Notes under the pieces: generated by a model
Database searches by the model: none
Told to the model about the DNA's origin: nothing
Seen by the model: the letters and a program-made list of their open reading frames with translations, nothing else
Shown here: positions 51,122-59,459 of the stretch, piece by piece
How positions within the stretch are numbered: the first letter of the stretch is position 1
How the letters are laid out: each line of letters opens with the position of its first letter
Source: Pseudoalteromonas viridis
GTDB taxonomy: Bacteria; Pseudomonadota; Gammaproteobacteria; Enterobacterales; Alteromonadaceae
Reading direction: 5' to 3'
DNA length: 64,000 bases
Assembly: GCF_017742995.1 (NCBI RefSeq)
Contig: NZ_CP072425.1
Coordinates: 2,356,001 to 2,420,000, forward strand
Made by a program: the position numbers and the translations under genes

Positions 51122-52267
51122 TCATCGCTCTTCAGACACTGCGACGCTTTGCGGAGGTTTTGGTTTGGCGGTCTTTAAGCCAAACAGGTAGCGCGTCAGG
51201 TTAAATGGCCTGATAACAAAGAGACAAATAACAACGCAGATGAGCAGCGACGAGCACAACAGGCTGAGTGATTTAATCGCAATGCCGGCATCCCACTGCA
51301 CAATGTAAAAGGCAAGCGCAACAATCACGGTCTGATGCACAATATAAAACGGATAAATCAGTTCATTGGTCACGTGCAGCCACTTGGGGGTTTGTTTGCA
51401 CCACGCACTGGCATAACCGACTAAGGTGAGTAAGCCGGTCCAGGATACGAGTGCACTGATAAGCCACCATAGTTGCCAGCGCATATCCAGCGATACATAG
51501 TCGCTGATGTCAGGTCTGTAATACCAGGCGTAAAATGCGACAGAGCTTACTATCAACCACTTAAAATTGGTGGCGCGGTTGTCTGCCAGCGCTTGCCAGA
51601 TTTTAGGGTTTTTCATAAAACACATGCCCGCCATAAAAAACAGTAAGAAGAACAGCGAAACAGACAGATTAAATAAGCTTGGATCTTGCGAGCGCATAAC
51701 GCTTTTAAGGCACAATCGTATCCCTATGACCACCAATCCCAGTAACAGCAAGCCGTGTTTTCGCACCGCGATGCGTTCCATCGCCCGCAGTAAAGCGTGC
51801 CCTGATGACGTACCGAGCATCACATTAACAGGCACAGCCAGCAGCATAAAGATAAATAGAAACTCCACAAACCAGAGATGGTTTGCATTAAAGGCAAACA
51901 TCAGGCTGCGATAGGCCTGAGCTAAATTTTGATATTCCTGAATGTGTTCAAAGTAATTCTGTGGCGGCACCACAATCATCATCGCGAAGATAAGCGGTAT
52001 AAACAACCGATGCACTTTGGTGGTAAGGAATGCGCTTGCCGATACTTTGTGGAGCAGTAACACCGACCCGGCACCCGCGATGAAAAAGAGAGTGTGGAGC
52101 CTGACTTGCTCAAAATACACCATAATATCATCAAGTACCTTACTCGATTCAGAGTTCATTACGTGCCAGCCATCTCCGTTAAACGGCATAAACACATGGT
52201 GCAGAAATACTGCAAAAATCAGCAAAACTCTGAGCCAGTCGAGCTCCGAATATCTGGATTTATACAT
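51122..52267 (-). CDS. membrane acyltransferase (acyltransferase-3 family)
   Basis: A 381-residue protein with about ten transmembrane helices. The start RYSELDWLRVLLIFAVFLHHVF has the usual Asp-x-Leu-Arg and the catalytic-type His pair of AT3 proteins. Later PFYIVHQTVIV is also typical. Such enzymes add acetyl or other acyl groups to surface sugars or small molecules. The target cannot be inferred from its neighbours. Confidence 0.85.
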   Translation of the reverse strand: MYKSRYSELDWLRVLLIFAVFLHHVFMPFNGDGWHVMNSESSKVLDDIMVYFEQVRLHTLFFIAGAGSVLLLHKVSASAFLTTKVHRLFIPLIFAMMIVVPPQNYFEHIQEYQNLAQAYRSLMFAFNANHLWFVEFLFIFMLLAVPVNVMLGTSSGHALLRAMERIAVRKHGLLLLGLVVIGIRLCLKSVMRSQDPSLFNLSVSLFFLLFFMAGMCFMKNPKIWQALADNRATNFKWLIVSSVAFYAWYYRPDISDYVSLDMRWQLWWLISALVSWTGLLTLVGYASAWCKQTPKWLHVTNELIYPFYIVHQTVIVALAFYIVQWDAGIAIKSLSLLCSSLLICVVICLFVIRPFNLTRYLFGLKTAKPKPPQSVAVSEER

Positions 52268-52544
52268 TTAAATTAGTCCTTTACGGTTAAGTTACCCAAC
52301 AGTCGGCTATCTATATTCATGTGCTGAGGTGGCGTCATGTTGTTGCAGTGATTAGCATATTATGAAAAAGCCAGTGGAGCAAAATCGAGATTGTAACGGC
52401 CTATGTACTTGAGTCAGGCACATAGCCAGGTCAAAATGCTCACAAATGCAGGTGTTTGCGGGCTCAGCCAGCTGTGATTTTAAGATCCAAAATGCAACCG
52501 CACTCGTAGTAAAAAATGAACTATTTTCTGACCCAGAGGTAGCT

Positions 52545-52847
52545 ATGAAACAGTTCGCACTCAAAGTATATGACGTTTACACCTATATCTTTGACTCCAC
52601 CAGAAACCCGCTTCGGCACATTCCAGATCCAGTGAGCCGCTTCCACATTATGACTGTATTAGCCTGTATGTGGAGCTTTGCCTTTGCCACCTACATCGGC
52701 AGTATGATTGTGTTTGGTGTAAGCCTTGCTGCACACATTATTTTGCTTTTGATGTTCTTTTTTACCATGTCTGTGTTCTATGATGCGCAGCAGAATAAGT
52801 CGTCATGGCTGTTAAAGTTGCGCCGCGAAAAGCTGAAACAAGGCTAA
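52545..52847 (+). CDS. small membrane protein, unknown
   Basis: A 100-residue protein with two transmembrane helices (about 34-56 and 58-78) and a basic C terminus (LRREKLKQG). ATG 52545 has AGAGGT upstream; codons from 52446 lack a ribosome site. Not recognised. Confidence 0.55.
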   Translation: MKQFALKVYDVYTYIFDSTRNPLRHIPDPVSRFHIMTVLACMWSFAFATYIGSMIVFGVSLAAHIILLLMFFFTMSVFYDAQQNKSSWLLKLRREKLKQG

Positions 52848-52885
52848 AGCCTTTTGTCTATAGAGAGTATGTCCGCCAGCTTATG

Positions 52886-52926
52886 GCTGCAAACAAGGAG
52901 CGCACCTTGGCCACCTTGTTTGCAGC
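52886..52926. terminator. long inverted repeat between convergent genes
   Basis: Perfect 13-bp arms GCTGCAAACAAGG and CCTTGTTTGCAGC around a 15-base loop, just past the stop of the sensor kinase gene. It has no T tract but could stop or stabilise transcripts from both sides. Confidence 0.5.
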
Positions 52927-52930
52927 AGTC

Positions 52931-54226
52931 TCAGTAGCGCTGCGTTAAGATTAATGTTACACAAAAACGCTGCGCATCATGAGTGATATTCAGCTGCCAG
53001 CCTAGCTCGTCGCACAGCCTGCGCGCCAGGTCCAGACCCAGGCCATAACCAGAGGCATTATTTAACTCGTCCGGTGCGCGCGTGTTTTGCGCATTATCCT
53101 CAGTGCTATGAGCATATTCACGGTTTTCAATCTCCAAAATATGCTGCGTCTGCGTCACAGAAATCGCGCCATGATGGGTGTGCTGAATGGCATTTCTCAG
53201 CAGGTTGCCAATCACAATGGTGGCGCCAGAGTGGGACAGCTCGCAGTGATAGTCGTCGGTATGCATCGCGACATCAACCTGCTTGCCCTGTTTAAGGTAG
53301 GCCAGGTCCTGCATCAGTGTGTCGATCAGCTCGGCCAGTTTAACCGGTCTTAAATCCCGCAGTGGTTGTCCCTTGCGGCTCAGCCACAATAAGGTTTCAG
53401 TGAGTGCGACCATGGCCTGGCTGGCATGGTCTATGCGCATCAGTGCTTTTTGGCCTTTGTCGTTGCGGGGGTCGTCCAGGCGGTGTAACAGCTCCACGCT
53501 GCTGCGGATCACGGCAATGGGCGTGCGCAGTTCATGGCTGGCGTAGCTGACAAACTCCTGCTCCCGGTCGAGGCTATGTTTGACCTGTTGCAGGCTTTGC
53601 TGGATAAGTTCCGCCAGTGTGGTCAGCTCGCGATATCTGAATACCGGAGGCGGCTCGTCGAGCGAGTGATGATCCAGTTCAGCCGCCCATGCATGCAGTT
53701 CAGCCACGGGCCGGGTCACGGTGCGCATCAGCATCACCAGGATCGCAGCAAATAGTGCGAGCGTGCCCAGCGCAAAGAGTATTCCTAACATTTCAGGCCC
53801 CTGAAACCAGGATTTAGGCGATGTTTTTGGTGCGCTAAAATGATGGGCCACATAGCCGGACTGGCCATTGGGCGTTTCAAAAAACATTACAAAGCGGGCT
53901 TCGCTGGGCCTTGTCAGCATATTATCCCGGGTAACCAGTTTGTGTAGTGTGTTGGTCTCTATTTCCTGGCGGGAAAACGCCGTGCGGATGGGCTCGGGTA
54001 AATCCTGCCACTGACTGGCCACCACAAAGTTGTGCGCCTGAACCGGCTGACCGGGCTTGGGATGGTGGGCCTGAGCCATATTCAGCATAGTGCCTTTCAT
54101 CATGTCATCGAGCCCGGTAAAAAAGCTGTTGGTCCACAGCACTGACAGCAGACTGATCACCAAAGTGGCCAGCACCAGCAGGGCGGCAAGAATGTAGCGG
54201 CGCAAGCTCATGTGTATGGGTGCCAT
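52931..54226 (-). CDS. sensor histidine kinase of the RND operon
   Basis: A 431-residue OmpR-type kinase: TM1 (about 10-32), a periplasmic sensor domain (about 33-144), TM2 (about 147-168), HAMP, and the H-box YASHELRTPIAVI with His231. The ATPase domain has NLLRNAIQH and GYGLGLDLAR. GGAGGAAG precedes ATG 54226, which overlaps the regulator's stop. It ends the four-gene adaptor-pump-regulator-kinase operon and probably senses the pump's substrate or envelope damage. Confidence 0.9.
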   Translation of the reverse strand: MAPIHMSLRRYILAALLVLATLVISLLSVLWTNSFFTGLDDMMKGTMLNMAQAHHPKPGQPVQAHNFVVASQWQDLPEPIRTAFSRQEIETNTLHKLVTRDNMLTRPSEARFVMFFETPNGQSGYVAHHFSAPKTSPKSWFQGPEMLGILFALGTLALFAAILVMLMRTVTRPVAELHAWAAELDHHSLDEPPPVFRYRELTTLAELIQQSLQQVKHSLDREQEFVSYASHELRTPIAVIRSSVELLHRLDDPRNDKGQKALMRIDHASQAMVALTETLLWLSRKGQPLRDLRPVKLAELIDTLMQDLAYLKQGKQVDVAMHTDDYHCELSHSGATIVIGNLLRNAIQHTHHGAISVTQTQHILEIENREYAHSTEDNAQNTRAPDELNNASGYGLGLDLARRLCDELGWQLNITHDAQRFCVTLILTQRY

Positions 54227-54906
54227 TAAACTTCCTCCTTATGGCAATGTAGCTTAAATCCCTGTCTGGGGATGGCGTCGAGGGTGAGCGCCGGGTCGCA
54301 TACCGAGAGCGCTTTGCGCAGGTGGTGAATATGCACTTTAAGCGCGTTGCTGTCGGGTTGTTCATCGCCCCAGATAGCCTGCAACAGTCCCTGCCGTGTA
54401 ACCAGGTTCGGATACGCGCGAAGCAGGGTTTCCAGGATCACCATACCGGTGGGGCTGAGCTTGAGGCGGTTTCCCTGATAGCTGGCATCCCGGCTATCCA
54501 GGTCCAGGCATAATCCGGCCAGCTCCAGCCGTTTTATTTCGCCGCTTTTGCGTTTGGCCAGGGTTTTTACCCTGACCACCAGCTCCATCATGGCAAAGGG
54601 TTTAACCAGGTAATCGTCGCAGCCGGTGGCAAAACCGGCCAGTTTATCTTCGAGCTGATCTCGCGCGGTGAGCATGATCACTGAGGTATCGTCGCCTTCG
54701 TCGCGCAGTGCCTGACAGATCTGCAGGCCATCCATACGTGGCAGATTCAAATCCAGAATGATCACCTGATAGTGGTTGTCGCGGATCAGGTTGAGCGCGG
54801 CGACCCCGTTGGCTGCGTGGTCGCAGATGATGTTTTCCAGCTCAAAGTAATCAATGATGTTACCAGCCAGTGCCAGGTCATCCTCAACTAAAATGACGTT
54901 GATCAT
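54226..54906 (-). CDS. OmpR/PhoB-family response regulator of the RND operon
   Basis: A 226-residue regulator with receiver (1-118; acidic pair EDD, phospho-Asp52 in IILDLNLPRMDG) and C-terminal winged helix (about 130-222; HIHHLRKAL). The start ATG 54906 gives the usual MINVILVEDD beginning; ATG 54915 is three codons longer. Either way it overlaps the pump gene's 3' end, so it is made together with the pump. Confidence 0.92.
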   Translation of the reverse strand: MINVILVEDDLALAGNIIDYFELENIICDHAANGVAALNLIRDNHYQVIILDLNLPRMDGLQICQALRDEGDDTSVIMLTARDQLEDKLAGFATGCDDYLVKPFAMMELVVRVKTLAKRKSGEIKRLELAGLCLDLDSRDASYQGNRLKLSPTGMVILETLLRAYPNLVTRQGLLQAIWGDEQPDSNALKVHIHHLRKALSVCDPALTLDAIPRQGFKLHCHKEEV

Positions 54907-57900
54907 GGGGAACATGCTCCGTACGGGTGGGGCTGAATCGGCTCATCAGGTTAGCAATATCGTGGCTGATCAGCAGTAAAACAGGAATTAAAAACAAGGT
55001 GATGGCAGTGGCAAACAAGATGCCATAGCCCAGCGATGCCGCAGCGGGGATCAGAAACTGTGCCTGCTGAGAGGTTTCGCCTAAAATAGGGTACAGCCCG
55101 GCAAAGGTGGTCAGTGACGTCAGCAGTATTGCGCGCAGGCGACCTGTGCAGGCTTCAAGTAGCGCATTTTGCATGGTTTTCCCCTCATTGCGATAGCGAT
55201 TAAACTGGCTGACCAGCAGCAGGCTGTCGTTGATCACCACGCCACTGAGCGCCAGTATGCCATTTAAGGATAGAATACTGAGCGTTAAACCTAAGCCCCA
55301 GTGTCCTAAAATTGCGCCCACAAAGCCAAATGGGATCACCGACATGATGATCAGCGGCTGCCAGTAGGACTTCAAAGGGATAGCCAGCAGCGCATAGATG
55401 GCCAGCAGCGCCAGCAGGTAAGCCGAGCTCATGGAGTCGGTGGCTTCTTTTTGGTGCTCGGCTTCTCCGGCAAAGTGCAGCGTCAGGTCCGGGTACTGCG
55501 CACGTAGCTCTGGGACCACGCTTTGTTCGAGTTGGGCCACTAATTCCGTGGGGGTCAGCTGGGTTTTATTCACCGCAGCGGACACGGTGACCGCTCTGAC
55601 GCCGTTGATACGGGTAATGGACTGTACTTCGCTGGTGTAGATCACTTTAGCAACGTTGCCCAGCGGCACGGTTCGCCCGTCCGGGGCACGCACCCGGGCT
55701 GCAAGCACATCCCCTTGTTCGCTGCGTTCATCCAGCGGGTAGCGAACCCTTACTTTCACTTCATCTTTGTTGCGCATATAGCGTTGTACCACTTCTCCTC
55801 CAAAGGCTTGCAACAGCTGGCGTGCCAGCAGCTGGGTGGTAAAGCCGCGCATTTCGCCCTCTTCGGTGACTTCAAAGCGCATCGTTGCTTCGCCCGGAGC
55901 CAGCGAGCTGTCGATGCTGTGTACGCCACTGATATCGCGCAGCGCCTGTTGCAAGGTCGCTTCGGCGGCCTCTAACGTTTCGTCGCTGGTACTTTTTAGT
56001 TCCACCTTGAAGTTGGACACGCGCGCCAGTTGCGCCTGAATGTGCAAGGTTTTACTGGCCTCCGGGGTGCCAGCGATGGCGCGCCAGCGTTTCGCCAGTT
56101 CGCTCAGGGTGTAGGGCTGGGTGCCGGCCAGCTCCACATTGAGTGTGCCGCTCTGATCGCCCGTAGCACTGACCGACACGCTGGCGATGTGGCTGATGTT
56201 TTGCTCGTCCAGCAACTGCTGCTCGGCCTGATATAGCTGGGCTTCCAGCTGATCCAGGTTACGGGCTGTCTGGCCAAAACTGGCGTCGTTATAGAGTGTC
56301 ATGGTGGCGGTGATGGTATCCGCTGGCAGTCCGGGGAAAAAGCCCACTCTGACCATGCCCTGGGTGATCAGGCTGATGGCCAGAAAAAACAGTGCAACAA
56401 ACCCCATCAGTGCGGCGTAGCGAAAGTGCATTACGCGCTCCAGTGCCGGCTTGTACAGGCGTTGATTAAAGCCAGTCAGTAAACCATCTGCCTTTTGTTG
56501 CACGCGATGCCACAGCACCGCGATGCGGTTTGGCTGTTGCTGGGGTTTTTGTCGGGTGCGAATGTGCGCCAGATGCGCCGGTAAGATCAGTTTAGATTCC
56601 ACCACAGACAGCAACAAACATAAGGTGACCACAGTGCCAAACTGCGCATACAAAACGCCCAGCCCGCCCGAGATATTGGCCAGTGCCGCAAAGGCCGCGA
56701 CGGTCGTTAATACGCCAAACAAAGTAGGAACCGCGACCAGGTGGGTGCCTTTGATGGTGTTACTGAGGGTGTCGCCAAAGCGCTTTCGGGTGGTGTAAAT
56801 ACTTTCACCCACCACAACGGCATCGTCCACGACTATGCCCAGCGCCATAATAAAGCCAAAGGTGGTCATTTCGTTGAGGGTCATGCCCGTGTAGGGCTCA
56901 GTCATAAAGTACAGGCTGCCAAAGAACACAAAAGGCAGGCCCGCAGCAACCCAGAAAGCCACTTTCAGGTTTAAAAATAACGCCAGTACCATAAACACCA
57001 GGGCAATACCGCTCAGCGCGTTCAGGCTCAGCAGGCTCAGGCGCTCGGTGATCAGTTTAGAATTGTCGTACCAGGTGATAAGCGAAGCGCCTTCAGGCAG
57101 CTTGCTTTGCCACTTGGCCACCACGGCTTTGGCTTGTGCCACGCTTTTACTCATATCGCCATATTCGTCCATCACTATGGTAATGCCGTAGGTGGGATGA
57201 CCGTTAAACCGGGCCAGATGAAAGCTGTCATCGGCAAAGGTGTCTTGTAATGTGGCAACGTCACTGAGTCGAATGCTTTTGCCCGCAGCGGTGGTGGCGA
57301 CCACAATCGAGGCAAAGTCGCTGGCATAAAGCGCCTGCTCGGCAGCTTTGAGGCGCAGTACCTTATCCGGGTTACGCAGGCTGGTGGTCAGTGCTGTGCC
57401 GGAATACTGATTAATGGCCTCGGCTACATCGCTGAAACTGAGCTGATAGGCCTGCAGGCGCGCCTCGTCGATTTCAATAGCCACCAGCGGATCGCGATGA
57501 TCGTTTTGGTTGAGTGTGGCGATATTGGGCTGAGCCAGTAAGTCGTCGGCAAGCTGGCTGCCCAGGGTTTGCAGTGTCTGAGTCGACAGCGCGCCAAACA
57601 GCTGCACCCGGATCACATCCTGCTCCCGCTGAGCCGTGGTGATCACGGGTTTTTCGGCATCTTCTGGCAGGTTGTAGATGGCATCAACCTGGTTTTTAAT
57701 GTCTCTTTGTAAGGTATCCAGATCATGTTGCGAGGTTTTTTCTACCAGTACCTGCACACTGCTGGCGCTGGCTGTGGTGGTAACGCGCTTGATCCCTTTG
57801 ACGGATTCCAGGGCATTTTCTATGGCGATTGCAATACCTTGCTCAGCCTGGGCGGCACTGCCACTGGGGTAGGCTACGCTGATCTGTACCGTGTCCGGGT

Positions 57901-58033
57901 CTTGTTGCGGAAAGCCTTCTTTGCGCAGACTACCTGCGCTGCTTAGCCCCAGCAGGATCACCGCCAGCATCAGCAGGTTAGCTGCGACCGGGTTTTTGGC
58001 AAACCAGGCAATAATTGAAAAACGTTCAGTCAT
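54884..58033 (-). CDS. RND efflux permease
   Basis: A 1049-residue pump with twelve helices. N-terminal AWFAKNPVAANLLMLAVI fits the CusA/HAE-like branch. The proton-relay motif is in MALGIVVDDAVVVGESIY (about 394-411), and the second half ends LNGILALSGVVINDSLLLV. It overlaps the adaptor gene by 8 bases and the regulator gene by 23. The efflux operon and two-component system form one transcription unit. Substrate unknown. Confidence 0.92.
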   Translation of the reverse strand: MTERFSIIAWFAKNPVAANLLMLAVILLGLSSAGSLRKEGFPQQDPDTVQISVAYPSGSAAQAEQGIAIAIENALESVKGIKRVTTTASASSVQVLVEKTSQHDLDTLQRDIKNQVDAIYNLPEDAEKPVITTAQREQDVIRVQLFGALSTQTLQTLGSQLADDLLAQPNIATLNQNDHRDPLVAIEIDEARLQAYQLSFSDVAEAINQYSGTALTTSLRNPDKVLRLKAAEQALYASDFASIVVATTAAGKSIRLSDVATLQDTFADDSFHLARFNGHPTYGITIVMDEYGDMSKSVAQAKAVVAKWQSKLPEGASLITWYDNSKLITERLSLLSLNALSGIALVFMVLALFLNLKVAFWVAAGLPFVFFGSLYFMTEPYTGMTLNEMTTFGFIMALGIVVDDAVVVGESIYTTRKRFGDTLSNTIKGTHLVAVPTLFGVLTTVAAFAALANISGGLGVLYAQFGTVVTLCLLLSVVESKLILPAHLAHIRTRQKPQQQPNRIAVLWHRVQQKADGLLTGFNQRLYKPALERVMHFRYAALMGFVALFFLAISLITQGMVRVGFFPGLPADTITATMTLYNDASFGQTARNLDQLEAQLYQAEQQLLDEQNISHIASVSVSATGDQSGTLNVELAGTQPYTLSELAKRWRAIAGTPEASKTLHIQAQLARVSNFKVELKSTSDETLEAAEATLQQALRDISGVHSIDSSLAPGEATMRFEVTEEGEMRGFTTQLLARQLLQAFGGEVVQRYMRNKDEVKVRVRYPLDERSEQGDVLAARVRAPDGRTVPLGNVAKVIYTSEVQSITRINGVRAVTVSAAVNKTQLTPTELVAQLEQSVVPELRAQYPDLTLHFAGEAEHQKEATDSMSSAYLLALLAIYALLAIPLKSYWQPLIIMSVIPFGFVGAILGHWGLGLTLSILSLNGILALSGVVINDSLLLVSQFNRYRNEGKTMQNALLEACTGRLRAILLTSLTTFAGLYPILGETSQQAQFLIPAAASLGYGILFATAITLFLIPVLLLISHDIANLMSRFSPTRTEHVPHDQRHFS

Positions 58034-59231
58034 GGGCGCGCTCCTCTGTCACTGGGGTGACCTTCATGCCATCCAGGTAGGCGCTGAGCGGGCGCAGCAC
58101 GATATTGGCCTGGTGCATACCTTTGGGGGCCCTGATATAAACGGCGCCGTGCTGGCGAAACTGGATCTGCGGGGTAAAGTGCGCCAGACGATTTTCCTCA
58201 TCGACATACCAGATATGATTTTGCTGCGACAAGGCTGACGCGGGAATGCGCCAAAGGTCGTTTTGCTCCACGCCCTGAATGTGCACCTCAACATAGCTGC
58301 CAAAGTACAGCGGCTGAGCCTGATCTAAGGGGTTGTCTACGCTGACAATGGCCAGGCGCTGGCGCGATTGAGGGTCAATATGCTGGCTCAGACGCGTCAC
58401 TTGGCCGTGCCATTGTGTGTCTGCGGTATCGCTTGTGGCATCGTTGAGCGTAACCGACCAGCCGCCATCGGGCATCGCCTGAGTGGGCAGGTGCTGCCAT
58501 TGCTCGGCGCTGAGCTCAACGGATACTTCGGCCTGCGCTGTGCTGTAAAGTGTGGCAATGGGGCTGCCCGGTTGCACATAACTGCCAGGTTGTACAGAGC
58601 GCGTGACTATAGTGGCATCAAAGGGCAGGGTAAACTGGCTGGCGGCGAGGTTATATCGGGCACTCTCTAGTTCCGCTTCAGCTAACTTTAGCTGCGTGGC
58701 CACAACGTCTTGCTGCGGTGCACGTAAAGACGACAAGATCCCATTACTGTCGGTGCTGGCCAGCTGGCGCCACTGCGCCTTGTTTGGCGAGGTCTGTAGC
58801 TTTTCTTCTTCCGCATCCAATTTGGCTTGTGCCAGTGATACTTCGGCACTGGCCAGCGCCTGTTGCAGCTGGGTGTCGTCTATGCGTGCCAGTACGGTCC
58901 CCGCCGACAGGCGTGCGCCTTGCTTAAAGTCAGGGTGTAGCTGAGTCACCCGGCCGCCCACCTCGCTACTGAGCGTCAGTGCGTGAGTGGCCTTGACCGT
59001 GCCATGGGCTGTAATGACCCGAGTGTAACTGGCCGCCTGCACGGTCGTGACCGTGACCTGAGGCAGGCTCAGGGCTGCGCCCGTTTGTTGGCGTTGCTCA
59101 GAGCCTGGCTGAGGCTGAGGCTGGGCCTGTGCTTCGGCACCACCCAGAGAAGGAATAGCAAAGACAATGGCGGCACACAGGCCACAAAAAGCCAGCTGGG
59201 TAATGAGTAAACGGTTGTTGAGTAACGTCAT
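58026..59231 (-). CDS. RND efflux periplasmic adaptor
   Basis: A 401-residue adaptor. N-terminal helix (about 8-28), a Gln/Pro-rich spacer (about 32-50), lipoyl domain (AHGTVKATHALTLSSEVGG), a short hairpin with about 60 extra residues, and a beta barrel. First gene of the operon running to the sensor kinase. Outer-membrane factor is not encoded nearby. Confidence 0.9.
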   Translation of the reverse strand: MTLLNNRLLITQLAFCGLCAAIVFAIPSLGGAEAQAQPQPQPGSEQRQQTGAALSLPQVTVTTVQAASYTRVITAHGTVKATHALTLSSEVGGRVTQLHPDFKQGARLSAGTVLARIDDTQLQQALASAEVSLAQAKLDAEEEKLQTSPNKAQWRQLASTDSNGILSSLRAPQQDVVATQLKLAEAELESARYNLAASQFTLPFDATIVTRSVQPGSYVQPGSPIATLYSTAQAEVSVELSAEQWQHLPTQAMPDGGWSVTLNDATSDTADTQWHGQVTRLSQHIDPQSRQRLAIVSVDNPLDQAQPLYFGSYVEVHIQGVEQNDLWRIPASALSQQNHIWYVDEENRLAHFTPQIQFRQHGAVYIRAPKGMHQANIVLRPLSAYLDGMKVTPVTEERAHD

Positions 59232-59376
59232 GATGAACTCTCTGAATAAGCACTTAGGTTTGCCCGCCGAATTGTCGAGCGGGTAAAAAGTAACCGCCAG
59301 TCTAAAGAGCGTGCGGTTAAAGGCGGGTTAAAGAGCTTGTCGGTCACTGCAAGTCTTTGATTAAACTGTGAAGAAG

Positions 59377-59406
59377 AAAAAGCCGCAGGGTGTTTTCTAC
59401 GGCTTT
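59377..59406 (-). terminator. terminator of the di-heme peroxidase gene
   Basis: On the minus strand AAAGCCGTAG and CTGCGGCTTT pair with a short loop and TTTT follows. It lies about 55 bases after the stop at 59460. Confidence 0.65.
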
Positions 59407-59459
59407 GGGGGTTGATATCACGGTTTCTGATATCGTGTGGGCAAAACAGAGCGAGGACT